Origin: Eubacteriales bacterium
GTDB lineage: Bacteria > Bacillota > Clostridia > Lachnospirales > Lachnospiraceae
NCBI GenBank assembly: GCA_030524785.1
Contig: JAUNFZ010000001.1
Span: 1 to 44,442 of the forward strand
Reading direction: 5' to 3'
Length of the DNA: 44,442 bases
Both the position numbers and the translations under genes were made by a program. This document shows positions 22,301-30,073 of the stretch, piece by piece (position 1 is the stretch's first letter; every line of letters starts with the position of its first letter). The notes under the pieces were generated by a model. The model searched no databases. It had not been told where the DNA came from and saw only the letters and a program-made list of their open reading frames with translations.

Positions 22301-24224
22301 ACTTTTAAAAGAGGCAATCAAGAGAAACAGCGCATTTGGTGTACTTTTACTGGTGATCTATTTTTGTTATTATCCGATTGGCGGTATGCTGCTGCTCAGA
22401 TCTGTCGAAAATTTCAGGGATACGGAACAGATGACTCGGGAGCTGAAGATGTTTGGGGTGGATAATCCGTTCCTGTTTGTGCTGACCTTTGGAATTGCTC
22501 TGCTGCTGGGGATTGTCATGTTTGCGTATCTACATTCCAGGGAAAAGCTGGACTTCTATCACAGTATTCCGGTGCGGCGGGAAAAATATTTTCTGATACA
22601 GTGCGCAGCGGGAGTCCTGCTGTGGCTGGTGCCGTTTGTGGGAAACCTTCTGCTGTTCCTCCTGGCGTGCGCCGGCAGAGGCGTGGATGTAACCGCCGGA
22701 GCAACCATGGGCACAACTCTGTGCGGGGGACTGCTTAAGGGAATCCTGGCCCATGCCGCCTGCTTCCTTCTGGTATATTTTATGACAACTCTTGCCATGA
22801 TGCTGACGGGGAAAATTTTTGCGGCGATTGCCGTGATGGCGGTTTTCTGCGGGTACGTACCGGCGATACGGCTGCTGATTGAGGTGATGATGGAATATTT
22901 CTTCGCCACATATCCGACAACGGTGAATTTGTCGGAGAGCGTAACGGCGCAGTGTACGCCTGTCTATACCTATATTCGTGTCTGCGGCGATCTGATGGAA
23001 GGAAAGTTTCCAATGGATCTTTTGCTGGCGCTGGTGCTGATTTCGATGCTGGTGATAGGTCTTTGCCTCTGGCTTTACCGGAAACGGGGATCGGAAAAAG
23101 CCGGAAAGTCCATGGCTTTTACCGGATTTGCCCGGGTGCTGAAATTTATGCTGGTAGTACCGGCGTCTCTGACCAGCGCTTTGACGCTCTATGCGCTTTC
23201 TGAAAACAGCCTGCTCTGGGGTATCGTTGGCTGGATACTGGGAATTTTGCTGGTTGGCAGTATCATAGAATTTGTTTATTGCATGGATATAAGGGAGGTG
23301 CTTCAGGACAAAAAGCAGATTGCGTTAAGTGCAGCGGTTTCCCTGGCGATTCTCTCTGTATTTGTTTTTGATTTGACGGGATATGACAGTTGGCTGCCGG
23401 CCAAAACAGAGGTGACGTCTATGGAGCTGCAAAATGAATTTTATCATGAGACGGTGCAGCGTCGGGTATACAGCGATCATGTCACCGGAACAGGAACGCA
23501 TATCTATGAGTCATTGTATACGGAATCTTATGAAGGAGTCTATGAAACGTCAGATATTGATGCTGTGTATGATCTGATTGAGCACAGTGAACACTTTCAG
23601 AAGGACGCCGGAAGCGGCGCGGATGAGCAGGAGCAGTCCTGGGAATACTGGCAGAACTATACGAATATAGGCGTTACGTATCATATGAATGACGGCACGC
23701 AGAAGAAGCGAAGTTATGAGGTATCAAAAGAAAATATGAAAAAATATTTCGCTATGATCTGGGAGTCGGAAAAATATCGGAAGGCCATGTACCCGATTCT
23801 CGATGTGAATCCGAAAGACATTCTGACGATACAGGTGGCGAGAACAGATTACTATAATCCATTTTTTGGCGGGGCAGTGGTAGAAACGGCAGAAACTCAG
23901 CAGGGAACAGAGGGTGTTCAAAGCGCGGAGGAAAAAGCCGAGGAGGAAGCCATGGTGGAAGAAGCCATAGAAATGGAGGAAAGCGTGGTGCTTGAGCCGA
24001 AAGAGCCGCTGACCGAAAGTGAAATGGAAGAAATGGTCAGGACGTTCCAGACGGAGCTTCAGAATGAAAAATTTGACTCTGCTTACAGCGGCGGGGATTA
24101 TGCCATCAATATTATTTACCGCAGCGGGAATACAGTTTACGGGGAGGAATATACGCTGAAAGATTCCTTTAAGGAGACGCTGGGGCTGCTTCAGAAGTAT
24201 GGCTACCAGATGGACGCTGAGTAG
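22275..24224 (+). CDS. ABC transporter permease-like membrane protein with large C-terminal domain
   Basis: A 649-residue protein. About seven or eight hydrophobic spans fill residues 20-380 (including FGVLLLVIYFCYYPIGGMLLL and FVLTFGIALLLGIVMFAYL). The motif HSREKLDFYHSIPVRREKYF between spans is typical of this lineage's exporter permeases. The C-terminal 250 residues are soluble and probably outside the cell, with a Glu-rich stretch (EEKAEEEAMVEEAIEMEE). ATG 22275 follows GGAGGTGATCGG. The exported compound is unknown; GntR control suggests response to an envelope stress or antimicrobial. Confidence 0.82.
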   Translation: MTSKISSTKLLKEAIKRNSAFGVLLLVIYFCYYPIGGMLLLRSVENFRDTEQMTRELKMFGVDNPFLFVLTFGIALLLGIVMFAYLHSREKLDFYHSIPVRREKYFLIQCAAGVLLWLVPFVGNLLLFLLACAGRGVDVTAGATMGTTLCGGLLKGILAHAACFLLVYFMTTLAMMLTGKIFAAIAVMAVFCGYVPAIRLLIEVMMEYFFATYPTTVNLSESVTAQCTPVYTYIRVCGDLMEGKFPMDLLLALVLISMLVIGLCLWLYRKRGSEKAGKSMAFTGFARVLKFMLVVPASLTSALTLYALSENSLLWGIVGWILGILLVGSIIEFVYCMDIREVLQDKKQIALSAAVSLAILSVFVFDLTGYDSWLPAKTEVTSMELQNEFYHETVQRRVYSDHVTGTGTHIYESLYTESYEGVYETSDIDAVYDLIEHSEHFQKDAGSGADEQEQSWEYWQNYTNIGVTYHMNDGTQKKRSYEVSKENMKKYFAMIWESEKYRKAMYPILDVNPKDILTIQVARTDYYNPFFGGAVVETAETQQGTEGVQSAEEKAEEEAMVEEAIEMEESVVLEPKEPLTESEMEEMVRTFQTELQNEKFDSAYSGGDYAINIIYRSGNTVYGEEYTLKDSFKETLGLLQKYGYQMDAE

Positions 24225-24257
24225 AGAGAGACATTGAGTAGAGAGGAACATAAAATT

Positions 24258-24303
24258 AAGGGGTGCCGCCTAATCATTCTGATCCGGATGTTAAGGCGCC
24301 ACC
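24258..24303. terminator. Long hairpin between the convergent permease and aspS genes
   Basis: GGGGTG pairs with CACCCC and CGCCTAA with TTAAGGCG (one bulged base) around a 17-base centre. On the minus strand the hairpin runs into TTAATTTTATG, so it probably terminates aspS. On the plus strand no T-run follows. Confidence 0.65.
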
Positions 24304-24310
24304 CCGTTCT

Positions 24311-24330
24311 CTGGCAGCGGGCAAGGGCTG
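24311..24330 (+). terminator. Weak hairpin downstream of the permease gene
   Basis: GGCAGC (24311-24316) pairs with GCTGCC (24325-24330), followed by TGTTTATC. Possibly a plus-strand stop for the gntR operon, just beyond the aspS end. Confidence 0.35.
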
Positions 24331-24348
24331 CCTGTTTATCATTTAAAA

Positions 24349-26130
24349 TTAGTTCTCGGAAGTTTCTTCCGCTTTCTTCGGCAGTTCAATGCGGATGTGA
24401 ACATCCTCAAGCTGTCGGGGTTCTACGGTAGCCGGAGCGCCCATCATGACGTCCTGGGCGTTTTTGTTCATGGGGAACGGAATGATCTCGCGGATGCTGT
24501 CCTCTCCGGCGATCAGCATTACCATGCGGTCCACGCCCGGGGCAATTCCTGCATGGGGCGGGGCGCCGTAGCAGAAGGCGTTGTACATTGCCGGGAACTT
24601 GGCTTTCACATCATCTTCACCAAGGCCCACAAGCTGGAACGCTTTTACCATAATTTCCGGGTCGTGATTGCGGACGGCGCCGGAGGACAATTCCACGCCA
24701 TTGCAGACCAGGTCGTACTGATAGGCCAGAATACTGAGCGGATCCTGAGTCTCAAGAGCCTTCATGCCGCCCTGGGGCATGGAGAAGGGATTGTGACAAA
24801 ATTCCAGCTCGCCGGATTCCTCGCCAATCTCATACATGGGGAAATCCACAATCCAGCAAAATTCATAGCAGTCGGTTTTCATGTGGGCAGGACTTGCAGC
24901 GCCAAGCATTTTGCGCAGTACGCCGGCAGTTTTTTGGGCTGCGCCCTTTTTGCCTGCGGTTACGCCAACAAAGTCGCCGGGCTTTAAGCCGAGAGCTTCT
25001 GTGACAGCAGCGCTCGTTTCCTGAAGGAATTTTGAGATGCCGCCTGCAAAATTGCCCTGTTCATCCACCTTAAACCAGTAAGCTTTGTTTCCGCTGACGA
25101 CCTCCACGTCGGCGCACAGCTTGTCAATCACTTTTCTTGTGCCGTTAAAGCCGGATACAACAACGGCTTTGACGGTCTGCCCGGCAAAGGGAGCGAAACC
25201 GCAGTCCGCCATACATGCAGTGGCGTCCTGCACAATCAGGTCGATGCGAAGATCCGGCTTGTCCGTGCCGTAGGTTTCCATAGCATCTGTATAGGAAATG
25301 CGTTTAAAGGGCGCGCTGGAAGCCGTATGGTATACGCCGTATTTTGCAAAAATCGGCGGCAGCACGTCCTCCAGGATGGCAAATACGTCTTCCTGGCTGG
25401 CAAAAGCCATCTCCATATCCAACTGATAAAATTCTCCCGGAGAGCGGTCTGCCCGGGCATCCTCATCCCGGAAACAGGGAGCAATCTGGAAGTAACGGTC
25501 GAAGCCAGAGGCCATCAGAAGCTGCTTAAACTGCTGAGGAGCCTGGGGCAGAGCATAAAATTTGCCCGGATGGTTCCTGGAAGGCACCAGATAATCCCTT
25601 GCACCCTCGGGGGAGGAGCAGGTCAGGATCGGCGTCGTGATTTCCATGAAATCATGAGCCGTCATGCTGGCGCGCAGATCTGCGACGATTTTGCTTCTGA
25701 GCGTAATTTTTTCTTTCACTGCGGGATTGCGCAGATCAAGATAACGGTATTTCAGACGTGTGTTTTCATCTGCCTCCCGGGAACGGTTTACCTGGAAGGG
25801 CAGTTCGTTATAAATACATTTGCCCAGAACTTCAATATCCGTAGGAACCACTTCAATTTCTCCGGTGGGGAGAGCGGCGTTTTTGCTGGAACGCTCGCGC
25901 ACAGTTCCCGTTACAGAGATTGTGGATTCATAATTGATGGAGTCCACGATATTCATCATTTCTTCCGTTTCAATGACCACCTGCGTCACGCCATAGAAAT
26001 CTCTTAAAATCAGAAATCCCAGATTTTTGCTTACCTTTCTGAGATTATCAAACCAGCCAGTAATCTTTACCTGAGCGCCTGCGTCGCTTAAGCGGAGGGC
26101 GCCGCAGGTGTGGGTTCTTCCCTGCATCAT
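24349..26130 (-). CDS. aspS: Aspartate--tRNA ligase
   Basis: A 593-residue class IIb synthetase of bacterial type, including the GAD insertion domain (about residues 290-420). Motif 2 is CFRDEDARADRSPGEFYQLDMEM and motif 3 is GIAPGVDRMVML. The N-terminal anticodon-binding OB domain reads GWFDNLRKVSKNLGFLILRDFYG, more divergent than the common GWVHRRRDHGG-type sequence. ATG 26130 (or the next codon, also ATG) follows AAAAGGATGG. It has its own promoter at 26186-26214 and is single-gene. Whether it also charges tRNA-Asn cannot be told from this. Confidence 0.94.
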   Translation of the reverse strand: MMQGRTHTCGALRLSDAGAQVKITGWFDNLRKVSKNLGFLILRDFYGVTQVVIETEEMMNIVDSINYESTISVTGTVRERSSKNAALPTGEIEVVPTDIEVLGKCIYNELPFQVNRSREADENTRLKYRYLDLRNPAVKEKITLRSKIVADLRASMTAHDFMEITTPILTCSSPEGARDYLVPSRNHPGKFYALPQAPQQFKQLLMASGFDRYFQIAPCFRDEDARADRSPGEFYQLDMEMAFASQEDVFAILEDVLPPIFAKYGVYHTASSAPFKRISYTDAMETYGTDKPDLRIDLIVQDATACMADCGFAPFAGQTVKAVVVSGFNGTRKVIDKLCADVEVVSGNKAYWFKVDEQGNFAGGISKFLQETSAAVTEALGLKPGDFVGVTAGKKGAAQKTAGVLRKMLGAASPAHMKTDCYEFCWIVDFPMYEIGEESGELEFCHNPFSMPQGGMKALETQDPLSILAYQYDLVCNGVELSSGAVRNHDPEIMVKAFQLVGLGEDDVKAKFPAMYNAFCYGAPPHAGIAPGVDRMVMLIAGEDSIREIIPFPMNKNAQDVMMGAPATVEPRQLEDVHIRIELPKKAEETSEN

Positions 26131-26185
26131 AGTTGGACCATCCTTTTCAAAAATATCGTTGTCTTACAAAATTTCACAGTTAATA

Positions 26186-26214
26186 ATTATACTATTTGGG
26201 GACGGTGAAGTCAA
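26186..26214 (-). promoter_or_regulatory. aspS promoter
   Basis: On the minus strand TTGACT (26214-26209), a 17-bp spacer and consensus TATAAT (26191-26186), about 56 bases before the start codon. No T-box or other leader structure fits in that length. Confidence 0.85.
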
Positions 26215-26303
26215 TATTTACGGAGCGTTCCAAAGGAGTTTTGGCGGGTTTTGACGGCAGTTTTTGACCGGATTAGGCAGAATGGGCCTGTGCGGCGAAA
26301 TAG

Positions 26304-26332
26304 TTGACAGTATTTTTCGCTTTTTGTATACT
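26304..26332 (+). promoter_or_regulatory. Promoter of the threonine aldolase-like gene
   Basis: TTGACA (26304-26309), a 17-bp spacer and TATACT (26327-26332). Confidence 0.85.
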
Positions 26333-26361
26333 GTGGATAACTACGACAGGGGGAAAAGAAG

Positions 26362-27384
26362 ATGCTTTATTTTGAATGTGATTATGATACGGGCGCCCAT
26401 GAAAAGATTTTAAAACGTCTGGCAGAGACAAATATGGAACCGCTTGCCGGCTATGGATGTGACCGTTACTGTGAAAGCGCCCGGGAAAAGATTCGCCGGG
26501 CCTGTGCCTGCCCGGAGGCGAAAGTGTTTTTCCTGGCGGGAGGAACCCAGACCAACGCGGTGGTAATCCGCACGCTGCTGAAGCCCTATGAGGGCGTGGT
26601 TGCGGCTTCTACCGGCCATATCGGCGTGCACGAAGCGGGAGCCGTGGAGTTCACGGGGCATAAGGTGCTGGAACTGCCGCAGCACGAGGGCAAAATTCTG
26701 GCGGAGGAATTGGCACAGTACATAGAAAACTTTTTTGAAGACGAGAACCATGAGCATATGGTATTCCCCGGTATGGTCTATCTCTCACATCCCACCGAAT
26801 ATGGGACGCTGTATACGAAGGAGGAACTGAAGAAAATTTCCGAAGTGTGCCGAAACTATCAAATTCCTCTGTATCTGGACGGCGCGCGCTTGGGTTACGG
26901 CCTGGCGGCGGAGGAAACGGACGTTACGCTTCCGGTGCTGGCAGAATACTGCGATGCCTTTTATATCGGAGGAACCAAGGTGGGAGCTCTCTGTGGGGAA
27001 GCAGTAGTGTTTCCACGCCGCGCCCCAAAGTATTTTATGACGATGGCAAAGCAGCACGGCGCTATGATGGCGAAGGGGCGTCTTCTGGGGATTCAGTTTG
27101 ACGTACTCTTTACAGACGGCCTTTATATGGAAATCAGCCGTCATGCGATCCGTATGGCGATGCTTATGAAAGAGGGAATGAAAAAGAGGGGATGCAGATT
27201 TCTTTTGGATTCCCCCACAAACCAGCAGTTTCTTGTGCTGGAAAATGGCGAGATGGAAAAATTAAAGGAAAAGGTAGTTTTTTCTTTTTGGGAAAAGGTG
27301 GACGATTCCCACACGGCGGTACGTTTTGCCACAAGTTGGGCTACACAGGAGAGAGACGTACGGGAATTGCTGGAATTGTTTTAG
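26362..27384 (+). CDS. Beta-eliminating lyase family protein, probable low-specificity L-threonine aldolase
   Basis: A 340-residue fold-type I PLP enzyme. The Schiff-base Lys206 lies in YIGGTKVGALCGEAVVF, and the cofactor-binding DGARLGYGLA comes before it. The N-terminus LYFECDYDTGAHEKILKRL and FLAGGTQTNAVVIRTLL agree with threonine-aldolase-like proteins that cleave L-threonine or L-allo-threonine to glycine and acetaldehyde. Related tyrosine phenol-lyase-type enzymes are less likely at this length. ATG 26362 follows CAGGGGGAAAAG. It stands alone between its own promoter and the SOS-type promoter. Confidence 0.85.
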   Translation: MLYFECDYDTGAHEKILKRLAETNMEPLAGYGCDRYCESAREKIRRACACPEAKVFFLAGGTQTNAVVIRTLLKPYEGVVAASTGHIGVHEAGAVEFTGHKVLELPQHEGKILAEELAQYIENFFEDENHEHMVFPGMVYLSHPTEYGTLYTKEELKKISEVCRNYQIPLYLDGARLGYGLAAEETDVTLPVLAEYCDAFYIGGTKVGALCGEAVVFPRRAPKYFMTMAKQHGAMMAKGRLLGIQFDVLFTDGLYMEISRHAIRMAMLMKEGMKKRGCRFLLDSPTNQQFLVLENGEMEKLKEKVVFSFWEKVDDSHTAVRFATSWATQERDVRELLELF

Positions 27385-27402
27385 AGAAACTAAAATATAG
27401 GC

Positions 27403-27431
27403 TTGTATTTTGCGAACATTTGTTCTATAAT
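27403..27431 (+). promoter_or_regulatory. Promoter of the radical SAM/DUF4130 operon
   Basis: TTGTAT (27403-27408), a 17-bp spacer and TATAAT (27426-27431). A LexA box fills most of the spacer, so LexA bound there would block RNA polymerase. Confidence 0.82.
27414..27425. promoter_or_regulatory. LexA (SOS) box 1
   Basis: GAACATTTGTTC, preceded by C, matches the Gram-positive LexA consensus CGAAC-N4-GTTC. It sits between -35 and -10. Confidence 0.82.
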
Positions 27432-27437
27432 AAAAAA

Positions 27438-27449
27438 GAACAAACGTTC
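27438..27449. promoter_or_regulatory. LexA (SOS) box 2
   Basis: GAACAAACGTTC is a second GAAC-N4-GTTC site at about the start of transcription, 24 bases centre to centre from box 1. Two boxes on one promoter argue strongly for SOS control. Confidence 0.82.
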
Positions 27450-27451
27450 GT

Positions 27452-27494
27452 TTTTTGTTCATGGAAATTCCGCAGGATTTCCCATGAACAAAAA
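27452..27494 (+). other. Long 5'-UTR hairpin of the SOS repair operon
   Basis: TTTTTGTTCATGG (27452-27464) pairs perfectly with CCATGAACAAAAA (27482-27494), with further pairing inside (AAA/TTT, CC/GG). A second hairpin, GTGTGCG/CGCACAC around GCAAG, follows at 27544-27562. Both lie in the roughly 160-base leader. No T-run follows either one. Confidence 0.6.
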
Positions 27495-27597
27495 CGCTTT
27501 GCAGGATGCGCACCTCGCAAAGAAGAAGTTAGCTGTAAACAAGGTGTGCGGCAAGCGCACACTCTATTCTATATGGCGGAGAATTTGGGGGCAAAAT

Positions 27598-29067
27598 ATG
27601 GAAATTATATCGGGACTATCGCTTCAGGAAAAACTGCATATTCTGGCGGATGCGGCCAAGTATGATGTGGCGTGTACCTCCAGCGGATCAGACAGAAGGG
27701 GAAAGAAAGGGTATCTGGGAAATTCTGTGGCGGCGGGAATCTGTCACAGCTTTGCCTCGGACGGACGCTGTATTTCACTTTTAAAGATTCTGTTGACAAA
27801 TTATTGTATTTATGACTGCAGGTACTGCATAAACCGCTGCTCAAATGATGTGGTGCGCACGGCCTTTACGCCTCAGGAGGTGTGTCAGCTGACCATAGAA
27901 TTTTACAAGCGCAATTATATAGAGGGGCTGTTTTTAAGCTCCGGGGTCTGGAAAAATCCGGCGTACACCATGGAACAGATTTGCCAGACGCTTTATCTAT
28001 TGCGCACCGTGTACAAGTTTAACGGCTATATCCATGTAAAGGCGATACCCGGGGCACCGGAGGAGCTTCTGGCGGCAGCCGGCTATCTGGCGGACCGCAT
28101 GAGCGTGAATCTGGAACTTCCCACGGGGGAGAGCCTTCGTAAGTTAGCGCCGAACAAAAGCCACAAGGCGATTTTAAAGCCTATGCGCATGATGGCGGAT
28201 ACGATTGCCGGACATCGGCTTGCCATTGGAAAAAGTGCGCGTATGGAGCGAAGTCGTGCAAATCAGTACCTGGAAAACAGTATTTTTGCGGGGACGCAGA
28301 TTGGGATGAAAGAGGAAAAGGCACTGCCCGCTGAAGATACGGCGGAAAAGAACTTTTCACTGCCGGCACAATTTCGGAAGATGGACTGGAAGCGTTCCTT
28401 TGCGCCGGCCGGACAGAGCACCCAGATGATTATCGGCGCTACGCCGGAGTCGGATTATCATCTCATAAAAACGACGCAGCATCTGTATCAGACCTACGAT
28501 TTAAAAAGAGTATTTTTTTCCGCCTATGTTCCTCTCAACGAGGACAGCGAGCTGCCGCCCCTTGACACGCCGGCGCCGCTCCTTCGGGAGCACCGCCTGT
28601 ATCAGGCGGATTGGCTTCTGCGCTTTTATGGATTCCAGGCGGATGAGCTCTTGTCGGCAGAGCGCCCCAATTTTAATGAGCTTCTTGACCCAAAATGCGA
28701 CTGGGCGCTTCGCCATCTGGAACTTTTTCCGGTGGAGATCAACCGTGCATCCTATGATATGATTCTGCGGATTCCGGGGGTGGGACCCAAGTCGGCTCTG
28801 CGTATTATACAGGCCAGACAGCACGGCGCGCTGGATTTTTCTCATCTGAAACGAATGGGCGTAGTACTGAAGCGGGCACACTATTTTATCACCTGCAAGG
28901 GGAAAATGATGTATAAAATTCCGATAGAAGAACAGTACATTACCCGGCAGCTCGTCGGCGTAAATGAAAGGGAAAACTGGCAGATCAGGCATCAGCAGGA
29001 GCCGGGATTTCGTCAGATGTCGCTGTTCGACGATTTTCAGCTGCAGGCAGAAGGGAGAGTACAATGA
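27598..29067 (+). CDS. Putative DNA modification/repair radical SAM protein (TIGR03916-type)
   Basis: A 489-residue protein. The radical SAM cluster motif C-x3-C-x2-C lies at Cys70, Cys74 and Cys77 in NYCIYDCRYCINRC. The C-terminal part has a helix-hairpin-helix DNA-binding motif, MILRIPGVGPKSALRIIQAR. ATG 27598 (MEIISGLSLQEKL) is chosen because TTTGGGGGCAAAAT precedes it and the family starts there; the open frame extends upstream through the leader hairpins. It overlaps the DUF4130 gene by 4 bases (ATGA). The family is assumed to act on damaged or modified DNA; its reaction is not established. Confidence 0.88.
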   Translation: MEIISGLSLQEKLHILADAAKYDVACTSSGSDRRGKKGYLGNSVAAGICHSFASDGRCISLLKILLTNYCIYDCRYCINRCSNDVVRTAFTPQEVCQLTIEFYKRNYIEGLFLSSGVWKNPAYTMEQICQTLYLLRTVYKFNGYIHVKAIPGAPEELLAAAGYLADRMSVNLELPTGESLRKLAPNKSHKAILKPMRMMADTIAGHRLAIGKSARMERSRANQYLENSIFAGTQIGMKEEKALPAEDTAEKNFSLPAQFRKMDWKRSFAPAGQSTQMIIGATPESDYHLIKTTQHLYQTYDLKRVFFSAYVPLNEDSELPPLDTPAPLLREHRLYQADWLLRFYGFQADELLSAERPNFNELLDPKCDWALRHLELFPVEINRASYDMILRIPGVGPKSALRIIQARQHGALDFSHLKRMGVVLKRAHYFITCKGKMMYKIPIEEQYITRQLVGVNERENWQIRHQQEPGFRQMSLFDDFQLQAEGRVQ

Positions 29068-29819
29068 CAGTATTTACATGCGAAGAATCCTTCGAGGCTA
29101 TGATGACCTGCGTTTACGACGCCTGGGCCAGCAGGCTGGGGCATGCCAATGTCCGCCTGCAGACGGAACCTGTCCGGCAGCAGGAATTATTCACGGCGTA
29201 TGTTCACGTGGAGGCAGATATGGAAAAGGCGGAAAAGGTAGTGCGTTCTATCCAGAAAAAAATATCCTGGGAGGCGTACCGCCAGGTTTTTATGGCGTCA
29301 ATGTCCTTTGAGGAAGACCGGCTGGATACGGTGTACCGCTTTCTGATTCTGGGATTTGCCAAAGGGCGCGGCGTGACGGATATGCTTTCAGAACCAGCGG
29401 TAATGCGTACCCTGGAACTGAGCCGCAAGGCGGCAAATGAGGCAAATTTTTTTCGGGAATTTACAAGATTTACCTGTGTAAACGGGCGGCTCTATACGGC
29501 TCATATTGAACCGAAATGCAATGTGACAGCCATCGTTGCCGAACACTTTGCCGATCGTATGCCGTCGGAGGACTGGGCAATTATAGACGACGGCCGCAGA
29601 ATTGCGGCGGTACATCCGGTGGACGAGGCTTTTTATATGACGCAGCTTTCTGAAAAGGAGATGGAGCAGCTGCACAGGACAGAGGAACGTCAGGATCTGT
29701 ATACGGATTTGTGGAAGGAATTTTTCAGAAGCATCGGCATAGCGGCCCGTGAGAATTACCGCTGCCAGCGCAATCTGATGCCGCTTTGGTACCGGAAGCA
29801 TATGACGGAGTTCCGGTAG
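29064..29819 (+). CDS. Putative DNA metabolism protein, DUF4130 (TIGR03915-type)
   Basis: A 251-residue protein starting TVFTCEESFEAMMTCVYDAW. It has the conserved NFFREFTRFTCVNGRLYTAHIEPKCNVTAIVAEHFADRMPSEDWAIIDDGRR core and the C-terminal QRNLMPLWYRKHMTEF. Elsewhere DUF4130 is found beside, or fused to, uracil-DNA-glycosylase-like UdgX proteins and next to TIGR03916 proteins, so a shared repair role is inferred. The start overlaps the radical SAM stop (ATGA), giving translational coupling under the same SOS promoter. Confidence 0.87.
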   Translation: MTVFTCEESFEAMMTCVYDAWASRLGHANVRLQTEPVRQQELFTAYVHVEADMEKAEKVVRSIQKKISWEAYRQVFMASMSFEEDRLDTVYRFLILGFAKGRGVTDMLSEPAVMRTLELSRKAANEANFFREFTRFTCVNGRLYTAHIEPKCNVTAIVAEHFADRMPSEDWAIIDDGRRIAAVHPVDEAFYMTQLSEKEMEQLHRTEERQDLYTDLWKEFFRSIGIAARENYRCQRNLMPLWYRKHMTEFR

Positions 29820-29840
29820 GGAGAAACGATTTAAAGATAC

Positions 29841-29869
29841 TTGCATTATCCGTGTACTTTTGCTATAGT
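29841..29869 (+). promoter_or_regulatory. Promoter of the DUF3006-like/MFS operon
   Basis: TTGCAT (29841-29846), a 17-bp spacer and TATAGT (29864-29869). Confidence 0.75.
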
Positions 29870-29898
29870 TTCCTGGAAAAGGGAAGGGAGGAAAATCC

Positions 29899-30072
29899 AT
29901 GCCGGTATGTGATTATGAAGTGATAATGATTGACGGCGATTATGCGCATCTGCGCCGTCTGGATGAAGAAAGCGCAGAGACGAAGATGGTGGCGCGGGCG
30001 CTGCTGCCCCAGGAAATCAGCGAGGGGAGTATCCTGCATTACGAGATGCTGGAGTACAGCGTGGTAAGGTAA
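29899..30072 (+). CDS. Small 57-residue protein, DUF3006-like
   Basis: ATG 29899 follows GGGAAGGGAGGAAAATCC and encodes MPVCDYEVIMIDGDYAHLRRL through to HYEMLEYSVVR. The pattern of an opening strand plus 'IDGDYA', a middle 'ALLPQEISEGSIL' and a final strand resembles DUF3006 proteins, which have no known function. It lies one base before the MFS gene, so the two are probably translationally coupled. No membrane segment. Confidence 0.65.
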   Translation: MPVCDYEVIMIDGDYAHLRRLDEESAETKMVARALLPQEISEGSILHYEMLEYSVVR

Positions 30073-30073
30073 C

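Noticed and set aside
24225-24348. Small RNA gene between the convergent permease and aspS genes
   Set aside because: Only terminator-type hairpins are present, with no promoter.
27403-27597. N-terminal extension of the radical SAM protein from the open frame start
   Set aside because: It would place the promoter, LexA box 2 and leader hairpins inside the coding region; ATG 27598 has its own ribosome site and a family-like start.
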